From positions 83,128 through 147,127 of the forward strand of contig CAKOGP040002125.1 of NCBI GenBank assembly GCA_933822405.4: DNA of 64,000 nucleotides, in the 5' to 3' direction. Shown piece after piece: positions 10,626 through 22,043 of the stretch; within the stretch, counting starts at the first letter, position 1, and each line of letters begins with the position of its first letter. The DNA is from Cylindrotheca closterium (taxonomy: Eukaryota > Bacillariophyta > Bacillariophyceae > Bacillariales > Bacillariaceae). Under the pieces are notes generated by a model. The model did not search any database. It was not told the DNA's origin and saw nothing but the letters and a program-made list of their open reading frames with translations. Both the position numbers and the translations under genes were made by a program.

Positions 10626-12887
10626 TTGATCATGACTGACAGCATCAACGAAGAAGCACCAAGACAGGAATGTTCATCCGACATTGAACGGCAGTCACCT
10701 CCTCCCACCCATTCTGCACCTCGATTCCCCTTTGAAAGCAATCTTCGACTCGATATGACTGGCTCGCCAGTCCCTCTTATTACAGAAGCCAGTCCACCAA
10801 CCACTCCAGTGATGTTTCTGCCCATCACTGAAGGGACTTCCTGTGATGACACCGCTGATAGCGTCTCTAATGACACTGCTGACGCTGACAACATCTCTCT
10901 TCCTTCAAAGCTTCCCAAAACGCCTGACACCGTTATGTCGAGGGGAGATGAAGAGATCAAAGGCGATGGGCATCCTTCGAAGCTTTATGAGGAGGAAGAA
11001 GGAGATGATGGCAGTGACAGCACGTCACATGCTGTGATTGCTGCAGGGAATCGCAAGGAGAAGCAATGGTCCTTGCCACCGAAGTGTGTGATGATCGCTG
11101 TACTGCCGGTGGTATTTTTGGTCATGCTGGCTACGACATTATACTTTCTTCTTGGACAAGGACAACAACAAGGAAGGGAAGCAACTGTGCCAGCTGCATT
11201 TTATAAAGAGAGGTCCACTCCCCAGCCAACAGTGTTCGCTCCGTTTGAAACAGGTGTGCCCAGTGAAGCACCATCCAGTCGCCCAACCCAAGGGCCAACA
11301 CCAACAAGAGTGAATGTCGCACCGCGTCCCCCGACCAATCGCCCAACATCCGACCCAACGTCGAGACCAACTCGTAATCCAACGTCCTCGACGAGTCGCC
11401 CTACGCAAAGACCAACTCCTAACAACCCAACACCGAGGCCAACAAGACTATTTGAAGCACCACGTCCCTCAGCCATGACCAGTCGCCCTACGCAAAGACC
11501 AACTCTAGGCCCATCTCCCAACCCAACACCGAGACCAACTCCCAATCCGACGCCCTCCACCACGACCAATCGCCCTACGCAAAGACCAACTCCCAACCCA
11601 ACACCGAGACCAAGTCCACGACCCAATCCAGCTCCCGCTCCTATTGAAGACATCATTTCCGATTTCTTGTTCAAAAAGAATAGCGATAATAACGCTGTCA
11701 ATCCCAACGATGCATCGGTGCAAAAGGCTCTGCGATGGTTGGAGAATGAAGCCGATGCAGCTCAATCCATACCCTTTCCATTGGACCAAAAATATCTTCA
11801 ACGATTTGGTATTCTCATACTCTACTTCTCTGTCGCTCCGAATGTCCAACCTTCCAGCTCCAACAAAGGACGCTTGCCCAATCTGGGCATGCAGAATCAA
11901 GACGAATGCTCTTGGACCGGCATGAGATGCAATGGAAATGGCATGTTGACCAGAATCAAACTTTCGAACAGGCAATTTGATGGCACCCTTCCTGCCGAGT
12001 GGGGCTTCTTTCCAAATCTGAAGTCGATTGACTTTTCCAATAACAAGCTGAAAGGAATTATTCCGCAAACCATTTACGGTCTCTCTCGAATCGAAGAGTT
12101 GTACTTGTACAAGAATCAATTGAGTGGGAGTATTAGCTCCAAGATTGGTAACTTGTGGCGCTTAGAGAGGTTCCACCTTAGTCACAACAAGCTTGAAGGA
12201 TCGATTCCGAAATCAATTGCGTCTACCTTAAGTCGGGCTCGTAAACTTCGTAAGTTTCAGTTTAAAATTGGACCGATCGACCATCCTGCTGATTCTTGGA
12301 CACAACTTGTATTCTCACCCGAACTATTTCTTTTCTCATTTCGAATAGGCTACTTTAATGTCCATCGCAATCAAATGACAGGTACTATTCCATCCAACAT
12401 GCGGTTGCGGCAATTGTACACCATTGACCTCGGACATAACAAATTTAGTGGTACATTGCCTCCTGACTTTGTAAGTTGCCACTGTTTGTATCAGAGAGTG
12501 AAGAAAAGAATGATTCATTCTAACACTGTTTTCCTCTATGTGTATATGCGTATATAGGGGACAGAATCAATCAGATTGAGGCACCTCATGCTGGACTACA
12601 ATGGATTTAGCGGAACTTTTCCCTCTGAGGTCCTCAACGCTGGTGGAGGACGTCTCATCACACTCTTTGTTAACGACAACAAATTCAGTGGAACTTTTCC
12701 GGGAGACCATGATAATACGGACTCTATGTCTGAAATGACAATTCAAAACAACAACTTTGTTTCGATGCAAAGGAACGCTACCTGTCAACTGGATGTCTTT
12801 TCGGGTGGTGAGCTAGTCGAATTCAAATCGGATTGTCTCGTTTGCCGATGTGGGTTCGCGTTGATGTGCCGATACTGCACGTTGTAG
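10626..12887 (+). CDS. LRR-C: type II membrane LRR protein with an extra private intron
   Basis: Exons 10626-12249, 12349-12470 and 12558-12887; 691 aa. Intron 1 (99 nt, phase 1) is at the position shared by the whole array. Intron 2 (87 nt, GTAAGT...TATATAG, phase 0) falls between Phe and Gly of PPDF|GTES, where the five paralogs have uninterrupted coding sequence. Domain order matches LRR-A and -B: N-terminal acidic region, membrane segment ~154-177, PTP stalk ~200-335 with Asn/Arg-Pro-Thr units, LRRNT-like Cys pair (ECSWTGMRCN), LRRs, and C-terminal CRCGFALMCRYC. Continuous translation through intron 2 runs to an early stop that would remove the last LRRs and the Cys cap, so retention would truncate the protein. 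Confidence 0.87.
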
Positions 12888-13551
12888 GCAAAATTCCTAC
12901 TAATTGATGGAGACTGTCAGACTGCACTACATTGCATTGGTTTGGGTCTTCTTGATTAGCTATCTTGCAACACACAATTAATTGTTGCATACGATGCATT
13001 CGAAAATTAATTAGATACACTTATAGATTTCCTCAGCACATAGTCACCAAGTCGTCAAAGATTACTATCAACAAGGATATCAAACCAACAAAGAGAGAAG
13101 TGGTTCTGGTACCTGTTACTGTACTATACCGGTACACGTACCTGGTACTCTTCAGAGAAGCCCATGTTTTTTGCGAGAACTAAAACAATCATGCAGTAGT
13201 TTTTTGAATCCAGCGACCAATAAATAAGTAAGATTTTAAAAAGAATGTTCTTCATACACGACTGCTTTAACCCACGGATAAAAATGTCGTTGCACCTTGC
13301 CATTTGCCGCCATGCCAACGGCTCGAAATCGTTTGAAAACCACTCTCCTCCATAAATATTCATTATCGCCAAAACATCACGAATGAAAAACCGACGTTGA
13401 CCAGATGAAAAACATCAATTTCAAACTGACAAAATAAGAACCCCCCACAACTTCCAAGCCTGCCTACCGTACAACCGAAATAATCTCATAGAAGAATCGA
13501 CAATAGACACTACGCTACAGCATAGATAGATTAGAGGATCCCGATAAATAG
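12888..13551. other. Spacer between LRR-C and LRR-D
   Basis: Probable LRR-C 3' UTR, then a GTAC-rich segment (about 13108-13150) built from GGTACC/TACCGGTAC/GTACCTGGTAC pieces. The last resembles motifs near 41492 and 56016. No gene recognised. Confidence 0.4.
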
Positions 13552-15123
13552 ATGATGACCTCAACAAGCAATCCAGACAAACAAGCCAACGGCGTTCCCC
13601 CAACTGACGTTGAGCAGCCATCCATGCTCATCAGGGAAAATTCCATTCGGCAGCACTCGTCCAACAAAGTGAATTTTGGAGTGCTTCTCGTCGCATGGGC
13701 TGTCCTGGTCACTGCTGCATTGGTTGCCGGCTACGTTTTCCTTTTCGCACCTATTGTTGCTACAGAGGTGCCACTTAAACCAACGTCCAATTTTACCATC
13801 AATGGACCAATAGTTGTCACTCCTGAAATCACTACATCTCCCACACCATTGGATACCACGCTAGTTCCCTCTACTTCTCCAACCTTGGCTCCCACTGTGT
13901 CTAAGGATTTCAAGGGTGCCATCGAAGACTTTCTGCTCGAAGGCGCCGTCGAAGTTCGTTCTTCTGCTAATCAGGCGGTGGCCAAGGCAATCGATTGGTT
14001 GGCGGCTGAAGCTGCCGCTGCCAATTCTCTATTCTTTCCATTTGATGAGAAGTACTTGCAACGATTTGGTATTTTGATTTTGTACTATTCAGTATTCACA
14101 GAGGAACGAGAGCTCGGAGATGGAGAAGTTTCTATGCCCAACATTGGGATGCGAACACAAGACGAGTGCTTTTGGAGAGGAATGAAATGCGATAAGAAGG
14201 GAAGACTGGTCGAAATCAAGCTGGGTAATAGACAGCTGGACGGTGTTTTGCCTTCCGAATGGGGTTTCTTTCCGCGCCTCAAATCAATTGATTTTTCCAA
14301 GAATGACTTGAAAGGAAGCATCCCAGGAGAGTTGTATGACATCAGGGGATTGGAAGAAGTATTCATGTACAAGAATCAGTTGAGTGGGACCATTAGCACC
14401 AAAATTGGAAAATTGTGGAGCTTGAAAAGGTGGCATGTGAGCCAAAATAAGCTGAGTGGATCTATTCCAAGGGAATTGCAATCCCAGGGGAATAAGCTTC
14501 GCCAACTTCGTAAGTATAGAGATGTCGATGAGATGAAATGGGAGACCGTATTGTTTGTTCTAATGCTAAATGGTTCGTCTCGCAGGCTACTTCAATGTTC
14601 ATCGCAATCAGATGACGGGCTCCATTCCTTCCAATCTGCGATGGCGTCAAATTGTATACATGGACTTGGGCAACAACAAATTTTCATCGGAAATTCCTGA
14701 AGATTTTGGAAGAGAAGCTATCAGATTGAGGCATTTGTACTTGGATCATAACAACTTCGAGGGTTCAGTACCCTCAACCGTTTTAAATTCTGGTGGCGAT
14801 CGCATCCGAACATTGACACTCAATGACAACAACTTCACCGGCACCCTACCTGTAAACAACAATTCCGAGATAATTGGTAAGTTCGTCACCGCTTACCATT
14901 GTTGTGACTCCTAAACAGTGACTCTTTTCTTACCTTGCTACGTTGCGCGTTGCTACTTGGATTCACAGTCGAACTCACGATTCAAAACAATAATATTGTT
15001 TCGATGGACAGGAGTAGCTGCCAATTGGGTGTCTTTTCAGGTGGAGAGCTAGTCGAATTCAAATCGGATTGTCTCGTTTGCCGATGCGGGTTCGGGTTGA
15101 TGTGCCGAAACTGCCAGTTGTAG
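13552..15123 (+). CDS. LRR-D: short-stalk type II membrane LRR protein
   Basis: Exons 13552-14509, 14586-14876 and 14969-15123; 467 aa. Introns are 76 nt (shared position, phase 1) and 92 nt (phase 1, just before VELTIQNNN). The second intron is at the same site and phase as in LRR-E and LRR-F but absent from A-C. The cytosolic part is only ~40 residues, the membrane segment is ~42-67 and the stalk is a short Ser/Thr/Pro stretch without PTP arrays. The extracellular part keeps KYLQRFGILILYYS, the ECFWRGMKCD Cys pair, about eight LRRs and CRCGFGLMCRNC. It looks intermediate: its C-terminal cap resembles A-C, its intron pattern resembles E-F. Confidence 0.87.
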
Positions 15124-15641
15124 TAATCTACATCGCTGCATTGCTGATCAATCGACGGATGAACCTTTATCCCTGGATGATCTGGGTCTTTTTCGTGACC
15201 CTCTCTCGTTTAGCGGAGCTATTTTTGCAACTGCGATAGCGTTGATAAATCATTACTAACTAGACCAATGGTCGCTTCCATACTTTTGCCCTACTGTAGG
15301 TGCTAGAATGGTGACGCTTCGATCTCCTTGCTTCTTGCGTCGTTGTCGTTATTGTCTCATTTGCCTCGACGCGCGTGCGTTTGAACGCCGATTTCAGACG
15401 GAAATTTTCCATCACGAGAATCAATCAATCATGCAGTAGGCAGATTCTCCGAAACATTTTAAAATACACGTGGATTGAAAATGTCGGGGAGGAGTTTCGA
15501 CAGGGAAAATTCCAGATACGAACACACATGTATCTTTCTCGACACTCAATCTTGTTTGACCCAAAGTGGCAACATCAACCGAAAAGGAACAAATTCCAGC
15601 AAAAAGAAAAACACATAAACCCTCGGAGCGAACTTTCGGGC
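15124..15641. other. Spacer between LRR-D and LRR-E
   Basis: No gene recognised. The LRR-E reading frame is open upstream to about 15375, but the N-terminal residues it would add have no counterpart in the paralogs. I treat this as 5' leader. Confidence 0.45.
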
Positions 15642-17523
15642 ATGGCAAACTTGAGCTGTCCACACAATCACAGCAGGAATGACCCCCTCGACATAGAACA
15701 GCAATCTTCTGGTAAGCCGTATCCATTGGCGCGAGTTGATAGCACAGGTTTGCCCATTCCTCCTCCACCAGCTGAATCTCCGCCCATCACAACATCAAAA
15801 GGCTTCACGCCTGACTGCAATCGCAATACGTGTACCAGCAATGCGCAGGCACGAGTAGAGAAAAGTCCAAAAACTGAAAGCACCACTTCACGAGAAAAAA
15901 ATGATAATGTCTGGAATTCAGATCCCAAAGGACGATGGTCGCTGGAGAGGAAACTTGAAATGTTCATCTTGTCCATGATGATCTTAATCGTTATCGTGAT
16001 ATCTTTAATTGTGTTTTTCATTTTTGGGCCAAGCAGCGAAGGAAACGGCGGCGGGCCTGTCGAAATACCTGCCACTCCTCTCATTGAAGCACCAACGAGT
16101 TTCGCTACTGATCCCACTCTCTCTCCCAGTGAGTTTGGAGCTACCCCAATTCCATCTCCCACCACGCCTCCGAGTCTCTCGCCCACATCACCTCCGAGTC
16201 TCACTCCAACATGGCCTCCGAGTCTCACTCCAACATCACCATTTCCTTCTTCATTTCCTTCTTCACCTCCCACCACCGTGAATCCTACCCTTTCCCCGAC
16301 GGGCTTTGAGCGTGGCATCCGTGAATTCTTGTCCCAACAGGACGGGAATGCCAATCAAGACTCGGAAAAGGCAAAAAAGGCAATCGATTGGTTATTGGAG
16401 GAAGCAACCGTGGCTCAATCTGCCATATCGCCATTCAATCAGAAGTTCTTGCAACGGTATGGTATTTTAATTCTGTACTTTTCCGTCTTTTCAGATCAAA
16501 ACACGGAGTCAGGTAGTCCCAATAATAATGTTCCTTTACCCAATATGGGCATGCAAAATCAAGACGAATGCACTTGGACAGGAGTGACGTGTGATGAAAA
16601 TGGAATGATGACCGCAATCAAATTGTCCAAGCGACAATTGGACGGAACCTTGCCATCCGAATGGAGACATTTTCCAAGCCTCAAGTCTATTGACTTTTCA
16701 GACAACAACTTGCAAGGAAGCATTCCGGAGGAAGTTTATGAAATCATTGGTCTCGAAGAGGTTTACTTGTACAAGAATAAGTTGAGTGGGTCCATCAGTT
16801 CCAAGATTGGCAACTTGTGGAACTTGTCAAGATTCCAAGCGAGCCATAACAAGCTCTCTGGATCTATTCCACCTGAATTTTCATCCATTGGGGGCAAGAT
16901 TCGACAGATCCGTAAGTCCTGTATTGATATAATGATGGGTTGGAACGAACTCCAAGACCATTGATGTGCTGACACCAATCGACCTGCTGCTTTCTTCTGG
17001 TAGGCTACTTCGACGTTCATCGCAATCAAATGACGGGCACGATTCCTTCCAATATGAGGTTGCGCCAAATGTTTTACATGGACTTGGGACGCAATCAATT
17101 CAGTGGGACGCTGCCTCCCGACCTGGGCAGCGAAGGTTATGTTCGCTTGCGCCACTTGTACCTCGACCACAATTACTTTGAAGGTTTATTGCCCGAGTCC
17201 TACATAGTCGCCGGTGATGGACGTATCAACACGCTCTTTGTAAATGACAACAACCTGACTGGTGCGTTTCCTGGCAACGGCGAAGTCAACCACCGGATGA
17301 GTAAGTGATCAAAACAGATAAGGCAATCTTCTGATTCATGCAGCAGATTCTAACGTTTTTCCTCGTATCGCCTCGATTCACAGACCAACTGACAATCCAA
17401 AACAATAACTTCACTTCGATGGGTCCGAATTCTTGTAGACTGTATTGGACTGGATGGCTAGTTGAGTTCAAAGCAAACTGCAATATTTGCCGGTGCCGAT
17501 ACATGTGCCGACATTGTGTGTAG
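15642..17523 (+). CDS. LRR-E: type II membrane LRR protein, Ser/Pro stalk
   Basis: Exons 15642-16911, 17004-17300 and 17384-17523; 568 aa. I chose the ATG at 15642 because MANLSCPHNHSR...DIEQQSS and the following RVDSTGLPIPPPP align with the N-termini of LRR-A and LRR-B; the frame also stays open upstream. Introns are 92 and 83 nt, both phase 1, at the sites used in LRR-D and LRR-F. The membrane segment is ~108-131 and the stalk ~145-215, built of SPTSPPSLTPT units rather than PTPNPTP. The region from GFERGIREFL through the first LRRs is nearly identical to LRR-F, indicating a recent duplication. The C-terminal cap is shorter (LVEFKANCNICRCRYMCRHC). Confidence 0.86.
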
Positions 17524-18730
17524 AATGTTGTAATGTAAGCGGGGGTCATTCATTTCACATGTCTGTTCGTCCATTCATTCATTTGTCAACAGATGAATTA
17601 ATTCCAACATCTGTCATTGTTGGTGATGTGGAGAATGAAGGAATCACCTTCATTGTGAAGGTTGTAGATGTGTATGGCCTTCGTCCGTCTGGAATCCATT
17701 TGATCGAACTTCAAATTTCAGCTCAACTTTTTTTAAAATGGGAGCGGATATGATGCCATTATCATTCACCTCTCAAACAGCTGTAGTATCTCATGGATAC
17801 AAAAAAATTGAAGCGACCAGCCGTTGACCAATAAAACGGTGCTGGAAAATATGTTGTGACGACGTTCTTGGCGTGCCGGGAAGATGTTGTTCCTCCTTCT
17901 TCTTGGAGTAAGCAAACTGATACGTACTGCTGTCGTCGTCATGAATTTGGCTATTCAAATTGGATGGTCTGGAATCCATTATATTACAATACCTGTGAAG
18001 AGAATGATGACACCAACAATATCCAATACAGCTGAACCTACTATTGGTTTACAACTGGACCTACTATTGATTGAGGCAATCCGCTTCTTCTCCATCACAA
18101 TTATCCAAAATGGGGTTGTAGGATCAAAATTCCAAAAGTGGCGATTGATGGTCGCACTTTTGAAATTTGATGTGGTTGAGATTCCTACAGAATAAACGTC
18201 ATAAGAAGAAGCTATACTAGAATTCCAAATCCGCCAGCATATCAGCTGCCTTGCAGTCCGTTCCAATCTACAGTACCTCTACCATCATATATATATCCAA
18301 ACAGTACAAGGTACCCGGGGTACTTCTATGCAACCATTGCGGTCATCAATCTGAAATCACATATTGTGCGATTCAAAAGCACGTGTTACTGTAGAACGCC
18401 GCTTTCAGTACGTAAGAAAATTCCGCGAAAAATATCGCGTTCTTCAAAATCACCTTTCAATCACACAATGGGCGGAGTTTTGCATGTGCGTATGAAACAA
18501 GCACCGCACAATCGGCTTGAGGCGCGCATCTGATCATTCAAGGAGGAGCGTCAATTTCAATCTTGCAAAACATTTTCCACAGCATCAATCATATTTTAAC
18601 AACGATATTGATCACAAAAAGTCGAGACCTGTCTCACGAACACACCGGCTGCCAAGGAGTCAGCCTCACAAGAATTCGTGGGACGTCTACAAATCTTTCG
18701 GTTTGCATACAAAACAGAAAATACGGGAGC
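17524..18730. other. 1.2-kb spacer between LRR-E and LRR-F
   Basis: I see no convincing gene. It includes a duplicated phrase TCTGGAATCCAT (near 17689 and 17968), a GGTACCCGGGGTACTT palindromic stretch (~18309-18324) and AT-rich sequence. Open frames here do not resemble proteins. The LRR-F frame is open back to 18563, but those residues lack paralog support. Confidence 0.4.
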
Positions 18731-20317
18731 ATGGGAGAAATTGTCAAATCCAATTATGAACCAGGTTGCATTTCCATCGACGTGGAACAGCCTTCTGTTG
18801 TCAACGAAAATCCAAATAAAAAATGGCCAACAAAATACCTAATGATTGCCCTTCCAACACTTCTCGTCATAATTCTCGGGTTGATTGCTGTTTCCTTATT
18901 TCTTGTTCTGACAGAAAGTGAAAGCACTTTTCCCGCCGGGCAAGCAACTGAGCGTCTCTTCCAGGCACCAAAACGAGCCACTCCTCACCCTACAATAGCT
19001 CCCACATCGCAATTTCCTTCCTCATCTCCCACCACGATGAGTCCTACTCCTTCTCCGACAGGCTTTGAGCGTGGCATTCGTGAATTCTTATCCCAACAGG
19101 ATGGGAATGCCAATCGAGACGTGGAAAAGGCAAAAAAGGCAATCGATTGGTTATTGGAGGAAGCAGCCGTGGCTCAATCTGCCATATCGCCATTCAATCA
19201 AAAGTTCTTGCAACGATATGGCATTTTGATTCTCTACTTTTCCGTCTTTACCGATCAAAACACGGAGCCAGGTAGTCCCAATAATAATACTCCTCTACCC
19301 AATATGGGGATGCAAAACCAAAACGAATGCGATTGGGAAGGAATGACGTGTGATGAAAATGGAATGTTGACCGGAATCAAACTAGCCAATCGACAACTGG
19401 ATGGTTCGCTGCCTTCTGAATGGAGTTTCTTTCCAAATCTCAAATCCATTGAGTTTTACAAGAATACCTTGCAAGGTAGCATTCCAGAAGAGTTGTTTGA
19501 TCTCGTAGGATTGGAACAAGTATTCTTGTATCACAATCAATTCACGGGGAGTATCAGCTCCAAGATTGGCCAATTGTGGAATCTTACAAATTTCGATGTT
19601 AGCCACAATAAGCTGAGTGGGTCTTTGCCACCTGAGTTGTCATCAAAGGGAGACAGGATTCGTCAGATTCGTAAGTAAAGATAACCGAGGGTATCTTGGA
19701 ATGATAGTTGGTTGGTTGGTGATAAACCATAATGATCATTCTCACCCAACCATCCTTACTCAGGTTACTTCAATATTCATCGGAATCAAATGACTGGTGT
19801 CATTCCTTCCAACATGCGATTGCGCCAAATGTTTTACATGGATTTGGGGTTCAATAGAATTAGCGGGACGTTACCTCAGGAGTTTGGCGATCAGGCTGTC
19901 AGATTGAGACATTTATTTCTGGATCATAATGAATTCCTTGGTACTTTACCAGAGTCATATGTAGTCGCCGGTCAACGCCGTATCAAAACACTCTTTGTGA
20001 ATGACAACAACCTCTCTGGTGTCTTTCCTGGAAATGCCACACTCTTTCAGAAAATGCGTAAGTGTGTTGGTGCTTTGCTGGTCAATGGATATTTGTGAAT
20101 GTTGGTATGTCTAATTTTCTGCATTGCTCTTTGATTCAAAGAGGAACTGAAGACTACAAACAACCACTTTGATGCGTGTAATATGGGTTTCTATCCGGAT
20201 GAACCACGCATTGAATTGAAAACAGACTGTGATATTTGCAAATGCCGAAGACTTTTCATGTGCCGATTCTGCAAAGATCATCCACGACGATCACTTTTGA
20301 GGCATCAAATGGAATGA
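18731..20317 (+). CDS. LRR-F: short type II membrane LRR protein with divergent C-terminus
   Basis: Exons 18731-19670, 19764-20057 and 20142-20317; 469 aa. The start at 18731 (MGEIVKSNYEPG) places SIDVEQPS where paralogs have DIEQQS/DIERPS. Introns are 93 nt (GTAAGT...CAG) and 84 nt (acceptor CAAAG), both phase 1. The membrane segment is ~36-60 and the stalk is very short (~80-115). The LRRNT-like cap is almost the same as in LRR-E (KFLQRYGILILYFS, ECDWEGMTCD). The last exon has diverged: the Cys cap is retained as CDICKCRRLFMCRFC but a basic tail (RRSLLRHQME) replaces the usual end. The weaker last acceptor is the least certain junction in the array. Confidence 0.82.
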
Positions 20318-20664
20318 TTGTATAGCGGGATACTGTAGTATAGGGGTTTCATAAGGAGTTTCATAAGATCCTTACTGTACCGTAGCATCATGGACATTAG
20401 AAACATACCTGTATCGTACACGTGTACCACCGCCGTGAGCTGGAATGCATGTGCATGTGAATTTGAGATTTTTGTGTCGTGTGTTGCATGAAGGTGCACG
20501 TGTCGATGGTCGCGTTTCTATAAATGTAGATTTTGAATGTGAGAACATCACGTGGGAATCAATCAATCGTTCGTATTTTTTTAGTTCATGAAACTTGCGA
20601 AAAACAAAACACTTTATTCAAATCGCTCTCATAAATCTATTCATCGTGCAACTGAACCTAAATC
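20318..20664. other. Intergenic, nothing recognised
   Basis: Probable 3' flank of LRR-F and promoter of the small secreted protein. No element that I recognise. Confidence 0.4.
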
Positions 20665-21084
20665 ATGAGGCATTTCCTGTTGTTCTTTGTGTTTTGCACT
20701 TTTACTACCATTGCCAATGCTGCAAATCTTCGTGGAAATGGGCAACAGAAGAGGGTATCGAGCGACTTATCTTTGCCAACCATTATCAACGAAGAATCCA
20801 CCAGAACAACAATAAGTGAATCATCACCATCTGATGATGACTCTAAAGATTCAGCGGCAGCGGCACTGGACAGTGTTCACAAGATCTTGGACAAGGCCAA
20901 GAATACAGGCATGACTGGAAATTCGCGCAAAGTCTCAACGGCTTCTCTTCCGACTGCTACTAGCAACTCCCGTCGGCGAGCACCATCGAGTCCTTCTGCA
21001 ACTACCTTGACTGAAAACTCTCGAAAGCAGTCTTTCATGTCTGCTCCAGCTCCTACACTTGCAACTTTTCTTCCGCTCTTGTAA
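20665..21084 (+). CDS. Small secreted Ser/Thr-rich protein
   Basis: A 139-aa single-exon frame. The N-terminus is a textbook signal peptide (MRHFLLFFVFCTFTTIANA, predicted cleavage after residue 19). The mature part is low-complexity and rich in Ser, Thr and Ala with several Arg/Lys pairs, and no Cys. A short helix (AALDSVHKILDKAKN) lies in the middle. No known domain is visible. The Ser/Lys composition is superficially like cell-wall or silica-associated proteins of diatoms, but nothing specific supports that; function unknown. Confidence 0.55.
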   Translation: MRHFLLFFVFCTFTTIANAANLRGNGQQKRVSSDLSLPTIINEESTRTTISESSPSDDDSKDSAAAALDSVHKILDKAKNTGMTGNSRKVSTASLPTATSNSRRRAPSSPSATTLTENSRKQSFMSAPAPTLATFLPLL

Positions 21085-21350
21085 AATTTTCTCGCACTGG
21101 GCAATGTACTTGTACGCGAAGAGGACAATCGCGGTTTACACTTTAGAAATGATATATATTAGACAACTTGTTTTTTAATTGGATATTATCTTGTGCAGAA
21201 AGCGTGATGTATGGCAACGTCTTCTTCTCTCGCAATAAGAATATATTCTTCGTTCCAGCTTTTTGCATAATATAATCCTTGTTACCACTTTTCTTAGTGT
21301 CTTGCCCTGCTGGAAATCACTTCCTTTACTAAACTTGCACTGGACCCTCC

Positions 21351-22043
21351 TCACACCACATACGAACTGAGAATGTCTTCAAACAAAGGCTTCATGGAGT
21401 CGTAGTCAGATTCTGGAGTCTGAGCCGTTATGGACACAAGAACACCACCGGCGGCGGCGGTGGGTCCAGCGGTGAGGGAAAAAATGGTTCGGAAATGTGT
21501 CTTTGGTTGTCCAGGAGAGGATTGGTAGTAATCGAAGTAGTATCCGCCCTTTTTGCTCTCAGCGCTCAACAGTTTGGCATCAATGCCTTCGTTACCAGCG
21601 ATTTCTCCCTTTGGCAAGATCGTCGCTTGACCCACTTCATCTGCCGTCCCAAAGCTTCCCAACGATGTAAAGTCGGCACGGACAGGAGTGTAGACAAGAG
21701 ATACCAGTGTCTTCTTCTCTGACCCAGGCTTGATATACAAGGTGATTTTTCTGCGATCAGGAAGGGTCTGTTCAGACTTTTCCCAACTAGTTGGCAATGA
21801 GACTGTGAACTTGCAGTCTTCATCAACATACTTGACTAGAGCATTGTCCGATGATTCAGCGAATACTGCTGACGGTTTGATCAACAAGGAAGATGTTGCA
21901 AGTCCAGCAGCTGATACTAGCAACTCTCGTCTTGATGTTCCTGATTTATCAACAGCAGATGTCGCAGGGCGTGGTAGCAGAGGAGAGTAGGCTGTCAAGG
22001 TAGACACCTGCAGCAAAAGTAGGAGAAGCAACAAGGCAGTCAT
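21351..22043 (-). CDS. PsbP-domain protein of the thylakoid lumen
   Basis: A 230-aa single-exon protein. The presequence is layered. A hydrophobic signal peptide (MTALLLLLLLLQVSTLTA) is followed by Tyr at the predicted cleavage site, as in the ASAFAP-type motif of diatom plastid proteins. Then comes a twin-arginine lumenal signal (SRRELLVSAAGLATSSLL) ending in AVFA. The mature part (~62-230) fits the PsbP family: CKFTVSLPTSWEKS at its start, then LVSLVYTPVRADFTSLGSFG, YYFDYYQ and a closing DSYVV-like helix. PsbP and its paralogs assist photosystem II or NDH assembly in the lumen; which paralog this is cannot be settled by eye. Nuclear-encoded and Tat-imported by inference. Confidence 0.88.
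   Translation of the reverse strand: MTALLLLLLLLQVSTLTAYSPLLPRPATSAVDKSGTSRRELLVSAAGLATSSLLIKPSAVFAESSDNALVKYVDEDCKFTVSLPTSWEKSEQTLPDRRKITLYIKPGSEKKTLVSLVYTPVRADFTSLGSFGTADEVGQATILPKGEIAGNEGIDAKLLSAESKKGGYYFDYYQSSPGQPKTHFRTIFSLTAGPTAAAGGVLVSITAQTPESDYDSMKPLFEDILSSYVV

Noticed and set aside
15375..15641. N-terminal extension of LRR-E (and similar at 18563-18730 for LRR-F)
   Set aside because: No counterpart in paralogs; internal ATGs give N-termini that align with LRR-A and -B.
17884..18195. 103-codon plus-strand ORF in the LRR-E/F spacer
   Set aside because: No domain or codon-use signal, and an equally long antisense frame overlaps it.
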